Positions 1-10,024 of a stretch of DNA of 64,000 bases are shown here, in pieces; the stretch's first letter is position 1, and every line of letters starts with the position of its first letter. Source of the stretch: Stutzerimonas balearica DSM 6083 (GTDB taxonomy: Bacteria; Pseudomonadota; Gammaproteobacteria; Pseudomonadales; Pseudomonadaceae). The stretch lies in the NCBI RefSeq assembly GCF_000818015.1, contig NZ_CP007511.1, positions 4,319,481 to 4,383,480 on the forward strand, written 5' to 3'. The notes under the pieces are model-generated. The model worked only from the letters and a program-made list of their open reading frames with translations. It did not search any database and was not told where the DNA came from. The position numbers were made by a program, and so were the translations under genes.

Positions 1-28
1 GGTGGAAAACGGCGCAGCCTTTTCCACC
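1..28. repeat. Palindromic GGTGGAAAA repeat downstream of mdcM
   Basis: GGTGGAAAA (1-9) is the exact inverse of TTTTCCACC (20-28), with a 10-base spacer. Related palindromes occur at 8813-8842 and 8925-8954, so this is a dispersed family and not only a local hairpin. It lies just past the mdcM stop and could act as a transcription terminator or mRNA stabiliser. That role is inferred. Confidence 0.7.
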
Positions 29-42
29 TCTGCTGCTGCGTC

Positions 43-807
43 TCAGCCGAGCAGCCCGCGCATGACGAAGAACAGCAGCGACGGCCCGAGCAGGCAGCCC
101 AGCGCGGTATAGAACGCGGCGGTCAGACAGCCGTAGGGCACCAGCTTCGGATCGGTAGCCGCCAGGCCGCCGGCCACGCCGCTGGAGGTGCCGATCAGGC
201 CGCCGAAGATCACCGCCGAGCGCGGGTTGTTCAGGCCGATCAGCGAGGCGACGAAGGGCGTGGCCACCATCACCAGGATCGCCTTGACCAGGCCGGCGGC
301 GATCGACAGCGCCATCACCTCGGAGCTGGCGCCGATCGCCGCGCCGGTGACCGGGCCGACGATGTAGGTCACAGCGCCCGTGCCGATGGTGGTCAGGCTG
401 ACCGCATCGGTGTAGCCGAAGGCGATGGCCACTGCGACACCGGCGATGAAGGAGGAGAACACGCCGACGAACAGCGCCAGCACGCCCACCATCCCGGCGC
501 GCTTGAGCTCTTCGACGCTGACGCCGAAACCGGTGGCGACGATGGCGAAGTCACGCAGCATGGCGCCGCCGAGCAGGCCGATGCCGGAGAACAGGGCGAT
601 ATCGACCAGGCCCTTCTGCCCGCCGGTGACCACGCCGCCGATGTAGGACAGCAACAGGCCGATGAGGATGGCGACTGCCGAGCCGTGCAGACGGCCCTTG
701 GTGAGCTTGTCCGACAGCCAGTAGGACAGCCACATGGTTGCGCCGATGAGGGCGAAGCCGCTGATCATGCCGTAGCCGGTGACCACTTTCATGAGCGATT
801 CGTACAT
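43..807 (-). CDS. mdcM: Malonate transporter subunit MdcM/MadM
   Basis: This is the larger membrane subunit of the two-component malonate carrier (MadM family), which imports malonate for the decarboxylase encoded upstream. The 254-residue protein is almost entirely hydrophobic, with repeated glycine-rich membrane segments typical of MadM. It follows mdcL with a 5-base gap and is the last gene of the mdc operon in the window. A palindromic repeat lies just beyond the stop. Assignment rests on family similarity and position next to mdcL; no regulator gene mdcR is seen beside it, although it may lie beyond the window edge. Confidence 0.9.
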   Translation of the reverse strand: MYESLMKVVTGYGMISGFALIGATMWLSYWLSDKLTKGRLHGSAVAILIGLLLSYIGGVVTGGQKGLVDIALFSGIGLLGGAMLRDFAIVATGFGVSVEELKRAGMVGVLALFVGVFSSFIAGVAVAIAFGYTDAVSLTTIGTGAVTYIVGPVTGAAIGASSEVMALSIAAGLVKAILVMVATPFVASLIGLNNPRSAVIFGGLIGTSSGVAGGLAATDPKLVPYGCLTAAFYTALGCLLGPSLLFFVMRGLLG

Positions 808-812
808 GGCCG

Positions 813-1226
813 TTACCCCCGTGCGCTGCTGGTGGTGGGCTTGGCGGTGGCAACCGGCTCGGCCTCAGACTTTTTTCGGCCGATGCGGTCCAGCACCGGG
901 ACCAGGGCGAAGGCCAGAACCACCGCGGCGATGCCGGCGAGAATCGCCATCGGGCCGCCGGACAGCGCGCCGTAGACGTTCTGCTGCGCGGCCATGGCGA
1001 CCACGATCGGGATGTAGACGGCGCTCCAGAACTTCACGCCCTGTTCGGTTTCCGGCTTGAACAGGCCGCGGTTCTTCAGGTAACTGCCGACGAGGATGAG
1101 CAGCACCATGGCGATGCCGACGCCACCGACGTTGGCCGGTACGCCGATCAGCTTGCCGAGCAGCTCGCCGACGAAGATGCCGGTGAGGGTACACAAGGCC
1201 AGGAAGGCCACACCAAAGATGATCAT
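813..1226 (-). CDS. mdcL: Malonate transporter subunit MdcL/MadL
   Basis: This is the small membrane subunit of the malonate carrier, working with MdcM in the inner membrane. The 137-residue protein starts MIIFGVAFLALCTLTGIFVG and has about four hydrophobic segments, then a short charged C-terminal tail. It lies between mdcH and mdcM in the usual Pseudomonas mdc order. The gap of roughly 115 bases after mdcH is the second largest spacing in the operon and contains no obvious gene. Confidence 0.9.
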   Translation of the reverse strand: MIIFGVAFLALCTLTGIFVGELLGKLIGVPANVGGVGIAMVLLILVGSYLKNRGLFKPETEQGVKFWSAVYIPIVVAMAAQQNVYGALSGGPMAILAGIAAVVLAFALVPVLDRIGRKKSEAEPVATAKPTTSSARG

Positions 1227-1343
1227 TGTTCTTGTCCTTTTGGTTGCGCCGGCCTGCAGAGGGCGTGGCGCGTGTTGTCGAGGTCGTTGTTGTTATCCGT
1301 CGATCAGCGGGCGAGTCAGGCGAACGCGCCCTTATGCACGTGT

Positions 1344-2270
1344 TTATCGGCTCTGGCTGCCCTCCTGACGCAGCAAGGCGTCCAGTGTGTCGAGCCGGGC
1401 GCCGTCGAAGGCGGCCAGCGTACCCTGTTCGAAAACCCGCCGCGCCAGGCCGGTCAGCACCTGGCCCGGAGGCAGTTCGATCTGCAGCCGCACCCCGCGT
1501 TCGTAGGCGGTGCGCAGGGTGCCGTGCCAGTCGACGACGCGGCACATGTTGAAGGCCAGGTCGTCGCGCAGGCGCTCGCTATCGAATATCGGGCGTGCGG
1601 ACGAGCTGCTCAGATAGCGAATTTGCGGAGCGCGCAGGCTGACGCCGGCGAAGGCTTCGGCCAGCCCACGCGCCGGCTGCTCGAGCAGCACGCAATGCGA
1701 CGGCACGCTCATCGCCAGACGCCGCGCACAGGAGGCACCGAGGGCCTTGGCGCGGGCGGCGACCGCGGCCATGGCGGCGTCGCTGCCGGCGATGACGAGC
1801 TGGTTGTCGGCGTTGATATTGGCCAGGTAGGCGGGCTCCGCGACCTCCGTCAGCAGGCCCTCGACCGTGCTCAGCGACAGACCGAGGATGGCGGTCATGC
1901 CATAGCCGTGCGGGTAGGCCTGCTGCATCAGCTCGCCACGCAGCGAGACCAGCCGCACCGCGTCGCGATAGTCCAGCGTCCCGGCGACCACCGCCGCGGC
2001 ATAGGCGCCGATGGACAGCCCGGCGACATAATCCGGGCGCTGGCCATCGCGCATCAGCAGCCGCGCTCCGGCGACCCCGGCGATCAGCAGGCAGAGCTGT
2101 ACGGCACGGGTCGATTGCAACGCTTCGGCCGAATCGAGCAGCAGCGCATCCTCGCCGAGCACCGCACTGGCCTGCGCCAGGCATTCGAGGACTTCAGGCT
2201 CCTGCGGCAGACACTGGAGCATGCCGGGCTTCTGCGCGCCCTGACCAGGAAAGGCGAACAGGCTGCTCAT
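1344..2270 (-). CDS. mdcH: Malonyl-CoA:ACP transacylase MdcH (epsilon subunit)
   Basis: MdcH loads malonyl from malonyl-CoA onto the prosthetic group of the malonate decarboxylase acyl carrier protein, priming the enzyme. The start MSSLFAFPGQGAQ was chosen because it opens the FabD-like fold (FPGQGAQ motif) and overlaps the mdcG stop by 4 bases (ATGA), which indicates translational coupling. An upstream in-frame start would add an unconserved arginine-rich stretch. The nucleophile region reads GLSIGAY, matching the acyltransferase serine elbow. The length of 308 residues is normal for the family. Confidence 0.92.
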   Translation of the reverse strand: MSSLFAFPGQGAQKPGMLQCLPQEPEVLECLAQASAVLGEDALLLDSAEALQSTRAVQLCLLIAGVAGARLLMRDGQRPDYVAGLSIGAYAAAVVAGTLDYRDAVRLVSLRGELMQQAYPHGYGMTAILGLSLSTVEGLLTEVAEPAYLANINADNQLVIAGSDAAMAAVAARAKALGASCARRLAMSVPSHCVLLEQPARGLAEAFAGVSLRAPQIRYLSSSSARPIFDSERLRDDLAFNMCRVVDWHGTLRTAYERGVRLQIELPPGQVLTGLARRVFEQGTLAAFDGARLDTLDALLRQEGSQSR

Positions 2271-2884
2271 GCCGCACGCTCCGCTTGCCAGGGATCGCTC
2301 ACCAGACGCGGTCCTTCGGCAGCCTTGACCAGCACCCGCGCGGCGCCGCCGGCCCATTCGCCGAGCGCCACACCGCCCAGCGGAGTTTCCAGTTGCAGGT
2401 CGACGCGGCAGGCGCGACCTTCCAGCAGCTGCAACAGTGGACGCGCCTCGCTGCGTGGCAGCGGGCGCTCGGCCCTGAGCAGCAGGTCCAGATCGCTGTC
2501 CGGGTGCGCCGTCGGCAGCCCGGTGGCGAGCTGAAAACCCGCCGAGCCGGTAACGCCCCAGGCGTGGCCCAGCGCATCGAGCAAGGGGCGTAGCTCGGCC
2601 AGCACGCGAAACACCGGCAGATCCTCAGTGGCCCGACGACCGAGCAGTTCTTCCGGCGCCAACCGATGAGCGATCGCCTCGACCGGCATCAGCGCGGCCA
2701 GGCGTTGATCACGCGTCGCCCCGCGCAACCCGACCGCAACCAGGCCGGCGGCCACACGCGCACGCCGCACCACCACCGGCTGGCCAGCGGCGAGCACAGC
2801 GACCGCCCAGGCTGGCGCATCGGTCGGCAGCTGTGCCGGGGTCATGCCCCAGAGCAGGTCGTGGGGGCGAGGTGTGTCGTGCAT
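2267..2884 (-). CDS. mdcG: Phosphoribosyl-dephospho-CoA transferase MdcG
   Basis: MdcG attaches the 2'-(5''-triphosphoribosyl)-3'-dephospho-CoA prosthetic group, made by MdcB, to the acyl carrier subunit MdcC. The 205-residue protein begins MHDTPRPHDLLWG and carries a nucleotidyltransferase-like patch (DSDLDLLL) near residue 130, consistent with the family. It is in the mdc operon between mdcE and mdcH and overlaps mdcH by 4 bases. The gap to mdcE upstream is about 70 bases. Confidence 0.9.
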   Translation of the reverse strand: MHDTPRPHDLLWGMTPAQLPTDAPAWAVAVLAAGQPVVVRRARVAAGLVAVGLRGATRDQRLAALMPVEAIAHRLAPEELLGRRATEDLPVFRVLAELRPLLDALGHAWGVTGSAGFQLATGLPTAHPDSDLDLLLRAERPLPRSEARPLLQLLEGRACRVDLQLETPLGGVALGEWAGGAARVLVKAAEGPRLVSDPWQAERAA

Positions 2885-2956
2885 CTGCAGCCTCCTCGTA
2901 ATTGTTGTTGTCGAGTCGCTGATCGCTGTGGCGAATAGGGCCGCGTCAGGTGTTCG

Positions 2957-3742
2957 CTACCACTGCGCGCGCAGCAGCTCGCGCACCCGCGACGACGCCT
3001 CGCGGTTCGGCGCGCCGAGGCGGCCGCGCAGGTCGCTGCTGTCGCCGATATCCACGACAGCCTTGGCGAGACAGTCGCGCACACGCGCCAGGTCGTCCGC
3101 CGAGGGCTGCTCGATGCTGTCCACCGAGAGGGTTTCCCAGAGCAGGCCGAGGGTCGCGTAGTTGTCGATGTCGTAGGCCATTGGCGGCACCGATTCGGCC
3201 AGGGCTTCCAGCTCCTCGACGCTGCGCAGGGTGATGCGCGCCGCGGCGGCCTTGCCCATGGCGTGCACCATCACGCCCGGATCGCGCAGTGCGATGATCC
3301 GCTGGGCCTGATAACCGTGCGCGAGAAAGGCACCGGACATGGCCTTGCCCACCAGCAGCGCGATCACCGGGTGCCCGGCCAGCCGTGCGCGGGCATAGCC
3401 ATCCACCGCACCGGCCAGCGCCTGGTGAATGCCCAGCGCCTCCTCGCGGCGGCCATAGGCCTGGCTCGGCACGTCGACCACGGCGACCAGCACACGCTTG
3501 TCCGCCTTGTCGCGATCGGCCGCGATCACCTCGTCCAGCGCCTGGCCCAGGGCCCAGCCTTCGAGCAGACCGACCTCGCCATTGCGCGCGCGCGGGAAGG
3601 GATTCTCGGCATCCGGCACCACGGCGATATAGCGGGCGGCGCGCTCACCGAGCGTGCCGTCGACCACCTTCAGCGAGGCCGGATAGCCCGCCAGTGCCTG
3701 GCCGCCGGCCAGGGCTTGCAACCAGTTCAGTCCACGGCTCAT
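2957..3742 (-). CDS. mdcE: Malonate decarboxylase gamma subunit MdcE
   Basis: MdcE and MdcD form the carboxy-lyase that removes CO2 from malonyl-S-ACP to regenerate acetyl-S-ACP. The 261-residue protein belongs to the carboxyltransferase/crotonase superfamily and has the glycine-rich oxyanion-type stretch ALLVGKAMSGAFLAHG (about residues 126-141). Its start overlaps the mdcD stop by 4 bases, as expected for subunits made in equal amounts. The length matches the biotin-independent enzyme of Pseudomonas. Confidence 0.92.
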   Translation of the reverse strand: MSRGLNWLQALAGGQALAGYPASLKVVDGTLGERAARYIAVVPDAENPFPRARNGEVGLLEGWALGQALDEVIAADRDKADKRVLVAVVDVPSQAYGRREEALGIHQALAGAVDGYARARLAGHPVIALLVGKAMSGAFLAHGYQAQRIIALRDPGVMVHAMGKAAAARITLRSVEELEALAESVPPMAYDIDNYATLGLLWETLSVDSIEQPSADDLARVRDCLAKAVVDIGDSSDLRGRLGAPNREASSRVRELLRAQW

Positions 3743-4605
3743 TGGGCATCTCCTCTGTAGATGGCGCGCACGGCGGCAGCATCGAGCTGCGTGCGGGTAT
3801 CGACGTCGGCCAGGCGCTGGAGGTACCAGGCGTGGCGGCGGCTGCGCGGCTGCAGTGGCTTGCCGAAGGCGAACAGTTCGTGCAGTTGCGCGCGGATGGC
3901 GTCGGTGTCGTCGGCGACGTAGGCGTCCACCAGCCCCGAGGCATAGCGCTGCTCGCCACCGGTCAGGCTCCAGATGAAGGGGCGGTCGCGGGAGTCGTAC
4001 TCGTCGAGACCGGCTTCCTGCTCGATCACCTGCGGGCCGTTGAGACCGACGCGGGCCTCACGGGTAACGATCAGGTAGCTGCACAACCCGGCGGCGATGG
4101 ACATGCCGCCGAAGCAGCCGACGGAGCCGGCGACCACGCCGATCACCGGCTGGTAGTCGCGCAGTTCGACGATGGCCGCCTGGATTTCGGCGATGGCAGC
4201 CAGGCCCAGGTTGGCCTCCTGCAAACGCACGCCGCCGGTTTCCAGCAGGAGCACGGCGCGGGTCGGGATGCCGTTGCGGTTGTCTTCGGCAGCCAGCTCC
4301 AGCGCGCCGGCGATCTTCGCGCCGCCGACTTCCCCCATGCTGCCGCCCTGGAAGGCGCCTTCGATGGCGGCGATCACCGCCGGCTGGCCGTCAAGGGTGC
4401 CCTTGGCGACCACCACGCCGTCGTCGGCCTGGGTGACGATGCCCTGCTTCGGCAGCCAGGGCGAGGTGACGCGATTGAACGGATCGAGCAGTTCGCGGAA
4501 GCTGCCTTCGTCCAGCAGTGCGCGGGCACGCTGGCGGGCACCGAGTTCGACGAAGCTGCGCGACTCGAGTAAACGGGCCACGGTGTTAGCGGACACATCA
4601 GTCAT
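3739..4605 (-). CDS. mdcD: Malonate decarboxylase beta subunit MdcD
   Basis: This is the beta subunit of the malonyl-S-ACP decarboxylase. The 288-residue protein is acetyl-CoA carboxyltransferase-like, with the glycine-rich segment GVVAGSVGCFGGMSIAAGLC near residues 156-175. It overlaps mdcC by 8 bases at its start and mdcE by 4 bases at its end, so the three genes are translationally linked. No biotin carrier or membrane decarboxylase genes are present, which places the system in the biotin-independent class. Confidence 0.92.
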   Translation of the reverse strand: MTDVSANTVARLLESRSFVELGARQRARALLDEGSFRELLDPFNRVTSPWLPKQGIVTQADDGVVVAKGTLDGQPAVIAAIEGAFQGGSMGEVGGAKIAGALELAAEDNRNGIPTRAVLLLETGGVRLQEANLGLAAIAEIQAAIVELRDYQPVIGVVAGSVGCFGGMSIAAGLCSYLIVTREARVGLNGPQVIEQEAGLDEYDSRDRPFIWSLTGGEQRYASGLVDAYVADDTDAIRAQLHELFAFGKPLQPRSRRHAWYLQRLADVDTRTQLDAAAVRAIYRGDAQ

Positions 4606-4897
4606 GGCCGACTTCCTCCAGTCCCTGCTCCAGGCGCAGACGCACTACGCCGGGCGTGGCCCCAAAATCGTGAATATCGATGTTCAATGCCGGTGGCGTC
4701 TGCTCGCGGAACATCCGCTCGAACAGGCTCTTCCAGCGTTGCTCGGCACCATTGACCGAGGTGACTACCTGGATCGCCAGCTTGCCGGCCTGGCCGGGTT
4801 CCAGCAGCACTTCCAGATCGCCCGAGCCGACCACGCCGACCAGGGCCTTGCCGCGGGCGGGTTGCCCGGCGGCGAATTCGAAAGACAGGGTTTCCAT
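4598..4897 (-). CDS. mdcC: Malonate decarboxylase acyl carrier protein MdcC (delta subunit)
   Basis: This small (99-residue) acyl carrier subunit bears the phosphoribosyl-dephospho-CoA group on which acetyl and malonyl are carried. The start METLSFEFAAGQPARGKALV is strongly conserved in MdcC, and the serine in VVGSGDLEVLL (near residue 26) is the likely attachment site by analogy with characterised enzymes. It sits 2 bases after mdcB and overlaps mdcD. Identification is by length, start motif and operon position. Confidence 0.9.
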   Translation of the reverse strand: METLSFEFAAGQPARGKALVGVVGSGDLEVLLEPGQAGKLAIQVVTSVNGAEQRWKSLFERMFREQTPPALNIDIHDFGATPGVVRLRLEQGLEEVGHD

Positions 4898-4899
4898 GT

Positions 4900-5772
4900 T
4901 CAGTTGCTCCCAGTCGGCGCCGGCGCATGCGGTGCCAGACGGTCGAGGAAAAGGGTGGCGGCCAGGAGGTCGGCGGCGCCCCCCGGCGAGGCGTTGAGGG
5001 CGAGCATGTCGCGATCGAGCAGGCGCAGCTGGCGACGACCGGCGAGGCTGGCGGCACCACCGGCTTCGAGCACGGCGCGGGCTCCGGCCTGCATGCGGGT
5101 CAGCCCTTCCAGACCGGCGCGATGCAGCACGCAGGTGTCGGTCAGGCTGCTCATGATCGCCAGCAGTGCATCGAGCCTGGCGTTCTGCTCGCCGGCGCCG
5201 GCGCGGCGACTGGCCAGGAGTTGCAGCAAGCCGTCTTCGATGACCGCGGGAAAGCCGTGCTGCGCCTGTTCGCGGGCGCCGAGCACGCCGTAGCGACGGC
5301 AGACCCGCGCGCCGTGACTGTCCGGGTTGTGCGGCGCGGCAGGGTCGTCCAGCCGCGCCAGGGCGGCCGCGCTGGCGGCGATCCCGCCGGCCGAAGCGCC
5401 GCTTTCCAGCATGGCCGCCGCGCTGAGCAGCCCCAGCGCCCAGATCGCGCCGCGATGGGTGTTGACCCCGGCGGTGACGCGCAGCATCTCCGCTTCGCCG
5501 TCGCGGCCCAGCTGGCCGAGGGTTTCACGCAGCGCCTGGCTGACCCGACCTTCGCGCCGCGCGGCATCGGCCATGGCGGCGAAGGCCGGCCACAGCGACT
5601 GCGCCGAGGCGTGCATCAGCCCCAGGTGCAGATCGCTGTGCGCGCCACTGCCGCGCCGGTCGACCAGCCCCGGCTTGGGCGACAGGTCGGCCTCGTCGAC
5701 CAGCGCCTGCACCGCCAGATCGGCCAGGTGCTCGGCCGCGGACGGCGCCTGTCGTGCAATGAGTGCGCTCAT
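4900..5772 (-). CDS. mdcB: Triphosphoribosyl-dephospho-CoA synthase MdcB
   Basis: MdcB makes the prosthetic-group precursor from ATP and dephospho-CoA (CitG/MdcB family). The start MSALIARQ at 5772 was chosen because its ATG overlaps the mdcA stop by one base (TGATG); a start 48 bases further upstream would run into mdcA. The conserved family segment [20 protein letters not shown] lies near residue 27, and the region with [11 protein letters not shown] is also typical. The length of 290 residues is normal. Confidence 0.92.
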   Translation of the reverse strand: MSALIARQAPSAAEHLADLAVQALVDEADLSPKPGLVDRRGSGAHSDLHLGLMHASAQSLWPAFAAMADAARREGRVSQALRETLGQLGRDGEAEMLRVTAGVNTHRGAIWALGLLSAAAMLESGASAGGIAASAAALARLDDPAAPHNPDSHGARVCRRYGVLGAREQAQHGFPAVIEDGLLQLLASRRAGAGEQNARLDALLAIMSSLTDTCVLHRAGLEGLTRMQAGARAVLEAGGAASLAGRRQLRLLDRDMLALNASPGGAADLLAATLFLDRLAPHAPAPTGSN

Positions 5773-7439
5773 CACCAGCTCCTGAACTTGGCAGGCGGGT
5801 TGTAGAGGCCGCCGGACCACTCCACCAGCTCGGCGATGCTCTTGGCGGCGAGCAGCTCGCGGGTGGCGTCGTTACGGCGGATGCCGAGGTCTTCCGGCAG
5901 GGCGATCAACCCTTCGCGGCGCATGCGCTCGGTGTCCTTCGGGTTGTGCCGCACGCCGATGCTGGTAACGCCGGCCACCGCGGCGATCATCGCCTGGCGT
6001 TCTTCCAGCGAGCGGGCCTTGTACAGGTAGGCGATGCCTTCCTCGGTGAGCAGGTGGGTGACGTCGTCGCCGTAGATCATGATCGGCGCCAGCGGCATGC
6101 CGCTCTTCTTCGCCACCTCCACCGCGTCGAGCTGCTCGACGAAGGTGGGTTTGCCGCCTTCCTGGAAGGTCTCGACCATCTGCACCACGAGCTTCTTGCC
6201 GCGCTCGAGCATGGTCACCGGGGCCTCGCCGCCGGGCATGGCCATGTCCAGCCAGGCCGGGGTCGGATGGCGGCGACCGCGTGGGTCGTGGCCCATGTTC
6301 GGCGCACCGCCAAAACCGGCCAGGCGGCCGCGGGTGACGGTGGAGGAATGCCCATCACCATCAACCTGCAGGGTGGCGCCGATGAACAGGTCCACGGCGT
6401 ACTGCCCGGCCAGCTGGCACATCATGCGATTGGAGCGCATCGAGCCGTCGCGGCCGGTGAAGAACACGTCCGGGCGCTGGGCGATGTAGTTCTCCATGCC
6501 CAGCTCGGTGCCGAAGCAATGCACGCTCTCGACCCAGCCGGTCTCGATCGCCGGGATCAGCGTCGGGTGCGGGTTGAGCGTCCAGTTGCGGCAGATCTTG
6601 CCTTTCAGGCCGAGGGATTCGCCGTAGGTCGGCAGGATCAGCTCGATGGCGGCGGTGTTGAAACCGATGCCGTGGTTGAGCGACTGCACGTTGTGTTTTT
6701 CGTAGATGCCGCGGATCGCCATCATCGCCATCAGCACGTGCACCGGCTTGATGTGGCGCGGGTCGCGGGTGAACAGCGGCTCGATGTAGAACGGCTTGTC
6801 CGCCACCACGACGAAATCGACCCAGCTCGCCGGGATGTCCACGCGCGGCAGCTCGTCGACGATTTCATTGACCTGGACGATGACGATGCCGTCGCTGAAG
6901 GCGGTCGGCTCGACCAGCGCCGGGGTGTCTTCGGTGCTGGGGCCGGTGTAGATGTTGCCGTGGCGATCGGCCTGGAAGCCGGCCACCAGCGCGACGTTGG
7001 GGATCAGGTCCACCAAGAGGCGCGAGTAGAGTTCGATGTAGGTGTGGATGGCGCCGACTTCCAGCAGGCCGTCCTCGAGCAGCTGGCTGATGCGCAGGCT
7101 CTGCGGGCCGGCGAAGGAAAAGTCGAGCTTGCGCGCGATCTGCCGCTCGAACAGATCCAGGTGCTCGGCGCGGCTGACGCTCGGCATGATCATGTGCAGG
7201 TCGTGCAGCTTGCCGGGGTCGGCCTTGGCCAGGGAGCGGGAGAGGAAGTCCGCCTGCTTCTGGTTGTTGCCCTCGAGCACCACCCGGTCGCCAGGGGCGA
7301 TCAAGAGTTCGAGGGCCTCGACGATCCGCTCGCCCGGCAGTACCACGCCATCGGCGAGGCTCTGCACCTGATCGAGACGACGGGCTTTTTCAGCGCGACG
7401 ACGCGACCACTGCGGCGGTGGGGAGATTGTTGTTGTCAT
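5772..7439 (-). CDS. mdcA: Malonate decarboxylase alpha subunit MdcA (acetyl-S-ACP:malonate ACP transferase)
   Basis: MdcA exchanges malonate for acetate on the acyl carrier subunit, releasing acetate and forming malonyl-S-ACP. The start [20 protein letters not shown] is used because an upstream in-frame start adds only 12 unconserved residues. The 555-residue protein resembles the citrate lyase alpha/CoA-transferase fold and contains the family stretch [14 protein letters not shown]. It is the first gene of the mdc operon, and the 120 bases upstream carry three inverted repeats likely to be regulatory. Confidence 0.93.
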   Translation of the reverse strand: MTTTISPPPQWSRRRAEKARRLDQVQSLADGVVLPGERIVEALELLIAPGDRVVLEGNNQKQADFLSRSLAKADPGKLHDLHMIMPSVSRAEHLDLFERQIARKLDFSFAGPQSLRISQLLEDGLLEVGAIHTYIELYSRLLVDLIPNVALVAGFQADRHGNIYTGPSTEDTPALVEPTAFSDGIVIVQVNEIVDELPRVDIPASWVDFVVVADKPFYIEPLFTRDPRHIKPVHVLMAMMAIRGIYEKHNVQSLNHGIGFNTAAIELILPTYGESLGLKGKICRNWTLNPHPTLIPAIETGWVESVHCFGTELGMENYIAQRPDVFFTGRDGSMRSNRMMCQLAGQYAVDLFIGATLQVDGDGHSSTVTRGRLAGFGGAPNMGHDPRGRRHPTPAWLDMAMPGGEAPVTMLERGKKLVVQMVETFQEGGKPTFVEQLDAVEVAKKSGMPLAPIMIYGDDVTHLLTEEGIAYLYKARSLEERQAMIAAVAGVTSIGVRHNPKDTERMRREGLIALPEDLGIRRNDATRELLAAKSIAELVEWSGGLYNPPAKFRSW

Positions 7440-7559
7440 GGCGACTCCACAGGTTTTCCGCTTTGTGGAGCGCACAGTAGGAAGATGACCGAGGGGTCAT
7501 CAATCAAGCTCGGAAAGCGTTCGTTACGCTTTTCGTAACGATGAATCGCGGCGCAGGCT
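7440..7559 (-). promoter_or_regulatory. mdc operon leader with three inverted repeats
   Basis: Three perfect inverted repeats lie between arsJ and mdcA: CTCCACA/TGTGGAG (7445-7451, 7464-7470), GATGACC/GGTCATC (7484-7490, 7495-7501) and TCGTTACG/CGTAACGA (7521-7528, 7534-7541). Known mdc operons are activated by the LysR-type protein MdcR, so one or more of these may be its binding site. The TCGTTACG hairpin could instead terminate arsJ transcription. No regulator gene is adjacent. Confidence 0.5.
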
Positions 7560-8780
7560 TCAGGTCCGTTCGTGATGCCGCGGCAGGCCGAGGGAAATCA
7601 GCGCGGCCAGCAGGACGAAGGCGGTCGACACCCACAGGCAGGCCGCCAGGCCATGGGCCTGGAACACCCAGCCCGAGAGCAGCGTGCCGAGCAGCCGGCC
7701 AAGGGCGTTGGACATGTAGTAGAAGCCGACGTCGAGTGACACCCCGTCCTCGCGGGCGTAGCTGACGATCAGGTAGCTGTGCAGCGAGGAGTTCACCGCA
7801 AACAGCACGCCGAACAGCAGCAGCCCGCCGATCAGCAGCGGTTGCGCCGGCAGTGCGCTGCCCAGGCCGAGGGCGATCAGCGCGGGCAGCAGCGCCAGCA
7901 GCGCGGCCCAGACAAAGGCGGCACGGCCGTCCGGTACCCGGCCGCGACGCTTGCCGGTCAGATGGGGGGCGAATGACTGCACGATGCCGTAGCCGATCAC
8001 CCAGGCGGCAAGAAAGCCGCCGACCTGCCAGAAGTCCCAGCCAAAGGTCGCGGACAGGTACACCGGCAGCGCCACCACGAACCAGACGTCGCGCGCGCCG
8101 AACAGGAACAGGCGGGCGGCCGAGAGAATGTTGATCGCCCGGCTCTTGGACAGCAGCTCGCTGAACTTGGGCTTGTGCCTGGCCTTGCCCAGGTCCCGGT
8201 TCAGCAGCAACAGGCTGGCCAGCCAGACCAGCGCCAGCACCGCGGCCATCGCCAGCACCGCCCCGGCGAAGCCGAGCAGGGCCAGCAGCGCGCCGCCGAG
8301 GAAGAAGCCGACGCCCTTGAGCGCGTTCTTCGAGCCGGTCAACAGCGCCACCCACTTGAACAGCGTGCCCTGCTGGCCGTCCGGCACCAGCAGCTTGATC
8401 GAGCTCTTGGCGCTCATCTTGTTGAGGTCCTTGGCGATGCCGGACAACGCCTGCGCCGCCATCACCCAGGGCACCGTGAGCAGCGCCGCCGGCACGGTGA
8501 GCATCAGCAGCGCCACCACCTGCAGGCCGAGGCCGATGTTCATCGTGCGGTTCAGCCCCAGCCGCGCGCCCAGCCAGCCACCGACCAGGTTGGTGACCAC
8601 GCCGAAGATCTCGTAGAACAGGAACAGCGCGGCGATCGCCAGCGGGCTGTAGCCCAGGCCGTGGAAATGCAGCACCACCAGCATGCGCAGCGCGCCGTCG
8701 GTGAGGGTGAAGGCCCAGTAGTTGCCGGTAACCACGAGGTACTGGCGGATTTCGGGAGAGAGGCGGGTGAGAGCGTGCAT
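7560..8780 (-). CDS. arsJ: Organoarsenical efflux MFS transporter ArsJ
   Basis: ArsJ is a major facilitator family exporter of 1-arseno-3-phosphoglycerate, the unstable product formed when glyceraldehyde-3-phosphate dehydrogenase uses arsenate. The start MHALTRLSPEIRQYLVVTGN at 8780 opens the conserved ArsJ N-terminus (NYWAFTLTDGALRM follows); an upstream in-frame start reaches into repeat sequence. The 406-residue protein has about 12 hydrophobic segments. It lies downstream of the dedicated GAPDH gene in the ars operon, separated by about 220 bases of repeats. The pairing with GAPDH strongly supports the assignment. Confidence 0.88.
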   Translation of the reverse strand: MHALTRLSPEIRQYLVVTGNYWAFTLTDGALRMLVVLHFHGLGYSPLAIAALFLFYEIFGVVTNLVGGWLGARLGLNRTMNIGLGLQVVALLMLTVPAALLTVPWVMAAQALSGIAKDLNKMSAKSSIKLLVPDGQQGTLFKWVALLTGSKNALKGVGFFLGGALLALLGFAGAVLAMAAVLALVWLASLLLLNRDLGKARHKPKFSELLSKSRAINILSAARLFLFGARDVWFVVALPVYLSATFGWDFWQVGGFLAAWVIGYGIVQSFAPHLTGKRRGRVPDGRAAFVWAALLALLPALIALGLGSALPAQPLLIGGLLLFGVLFAVNSSLHSYLIVSYAREDGVSLDVGFYYMSNALGRLLGTLLSGWVFQAHGLAACLWVSTAFVLLAALISLGLPRHHERT

Positions 8781-8812
8781 AAGTAAGTCCGGCCTGGCCT
8801 GGGGTGGAGACA

Positions 8813-8998
8813 GGTGGAAAAGGCCTAGGGCCGTTTTCCACCCTACGAGTCCGTGAGGGCAGGCGCCGTGTGGGAGTGGACTTGCCCGCGATCGGCTGCG
8901 CACCGATCCCGAAAGCCAGCGTAGGGTGGGAAACTCGCGCAGCGATTTCCCACCGCCAAGGTCTTGGGTGAAAAAGGCCGGAGGCCGCTTCCCACCCT
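8813..8998. repeat. Cluster of GGTGG(G)AAA palindromes and one REP-like unit
   Basis: The gap between arsJ and the GAPDH gene is filled with repeats. GGTGGAAAA/TTTTCCACC spans 8813-8842, GGTGGGAAA/TTTCCCACC spans 8925-8954, and a degenerate copy spans about 8966-8997 (GGGTG...CCACCC). Between them is a REP-like unit containing TGGACTTGCCCGCGATCGG (near 8876-8894). The palindromes are edged by GTAGGGTGG or CCACCCTACG. The cluster interrupts the ars operon and may reduce arsJ transcription; that effect is inferred. Confidence 0.7.
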
Positions 8999-9003
8999 GC
9001 GCC

Positions 9004-10008
<1,005 letters not shown>

Positions 10009-10024
10009 TGAAGCGCTCCTCGAA

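Noticed and set aside
5763..7538. Long plus-strand open frame (591 codons) opposite mdcA
   Set aside because: It is the mirror of mdcA; its product is rich in His/Arg/Gly/Gln with no known domain, and the minus-strand frame is a well-conserved enzyme.
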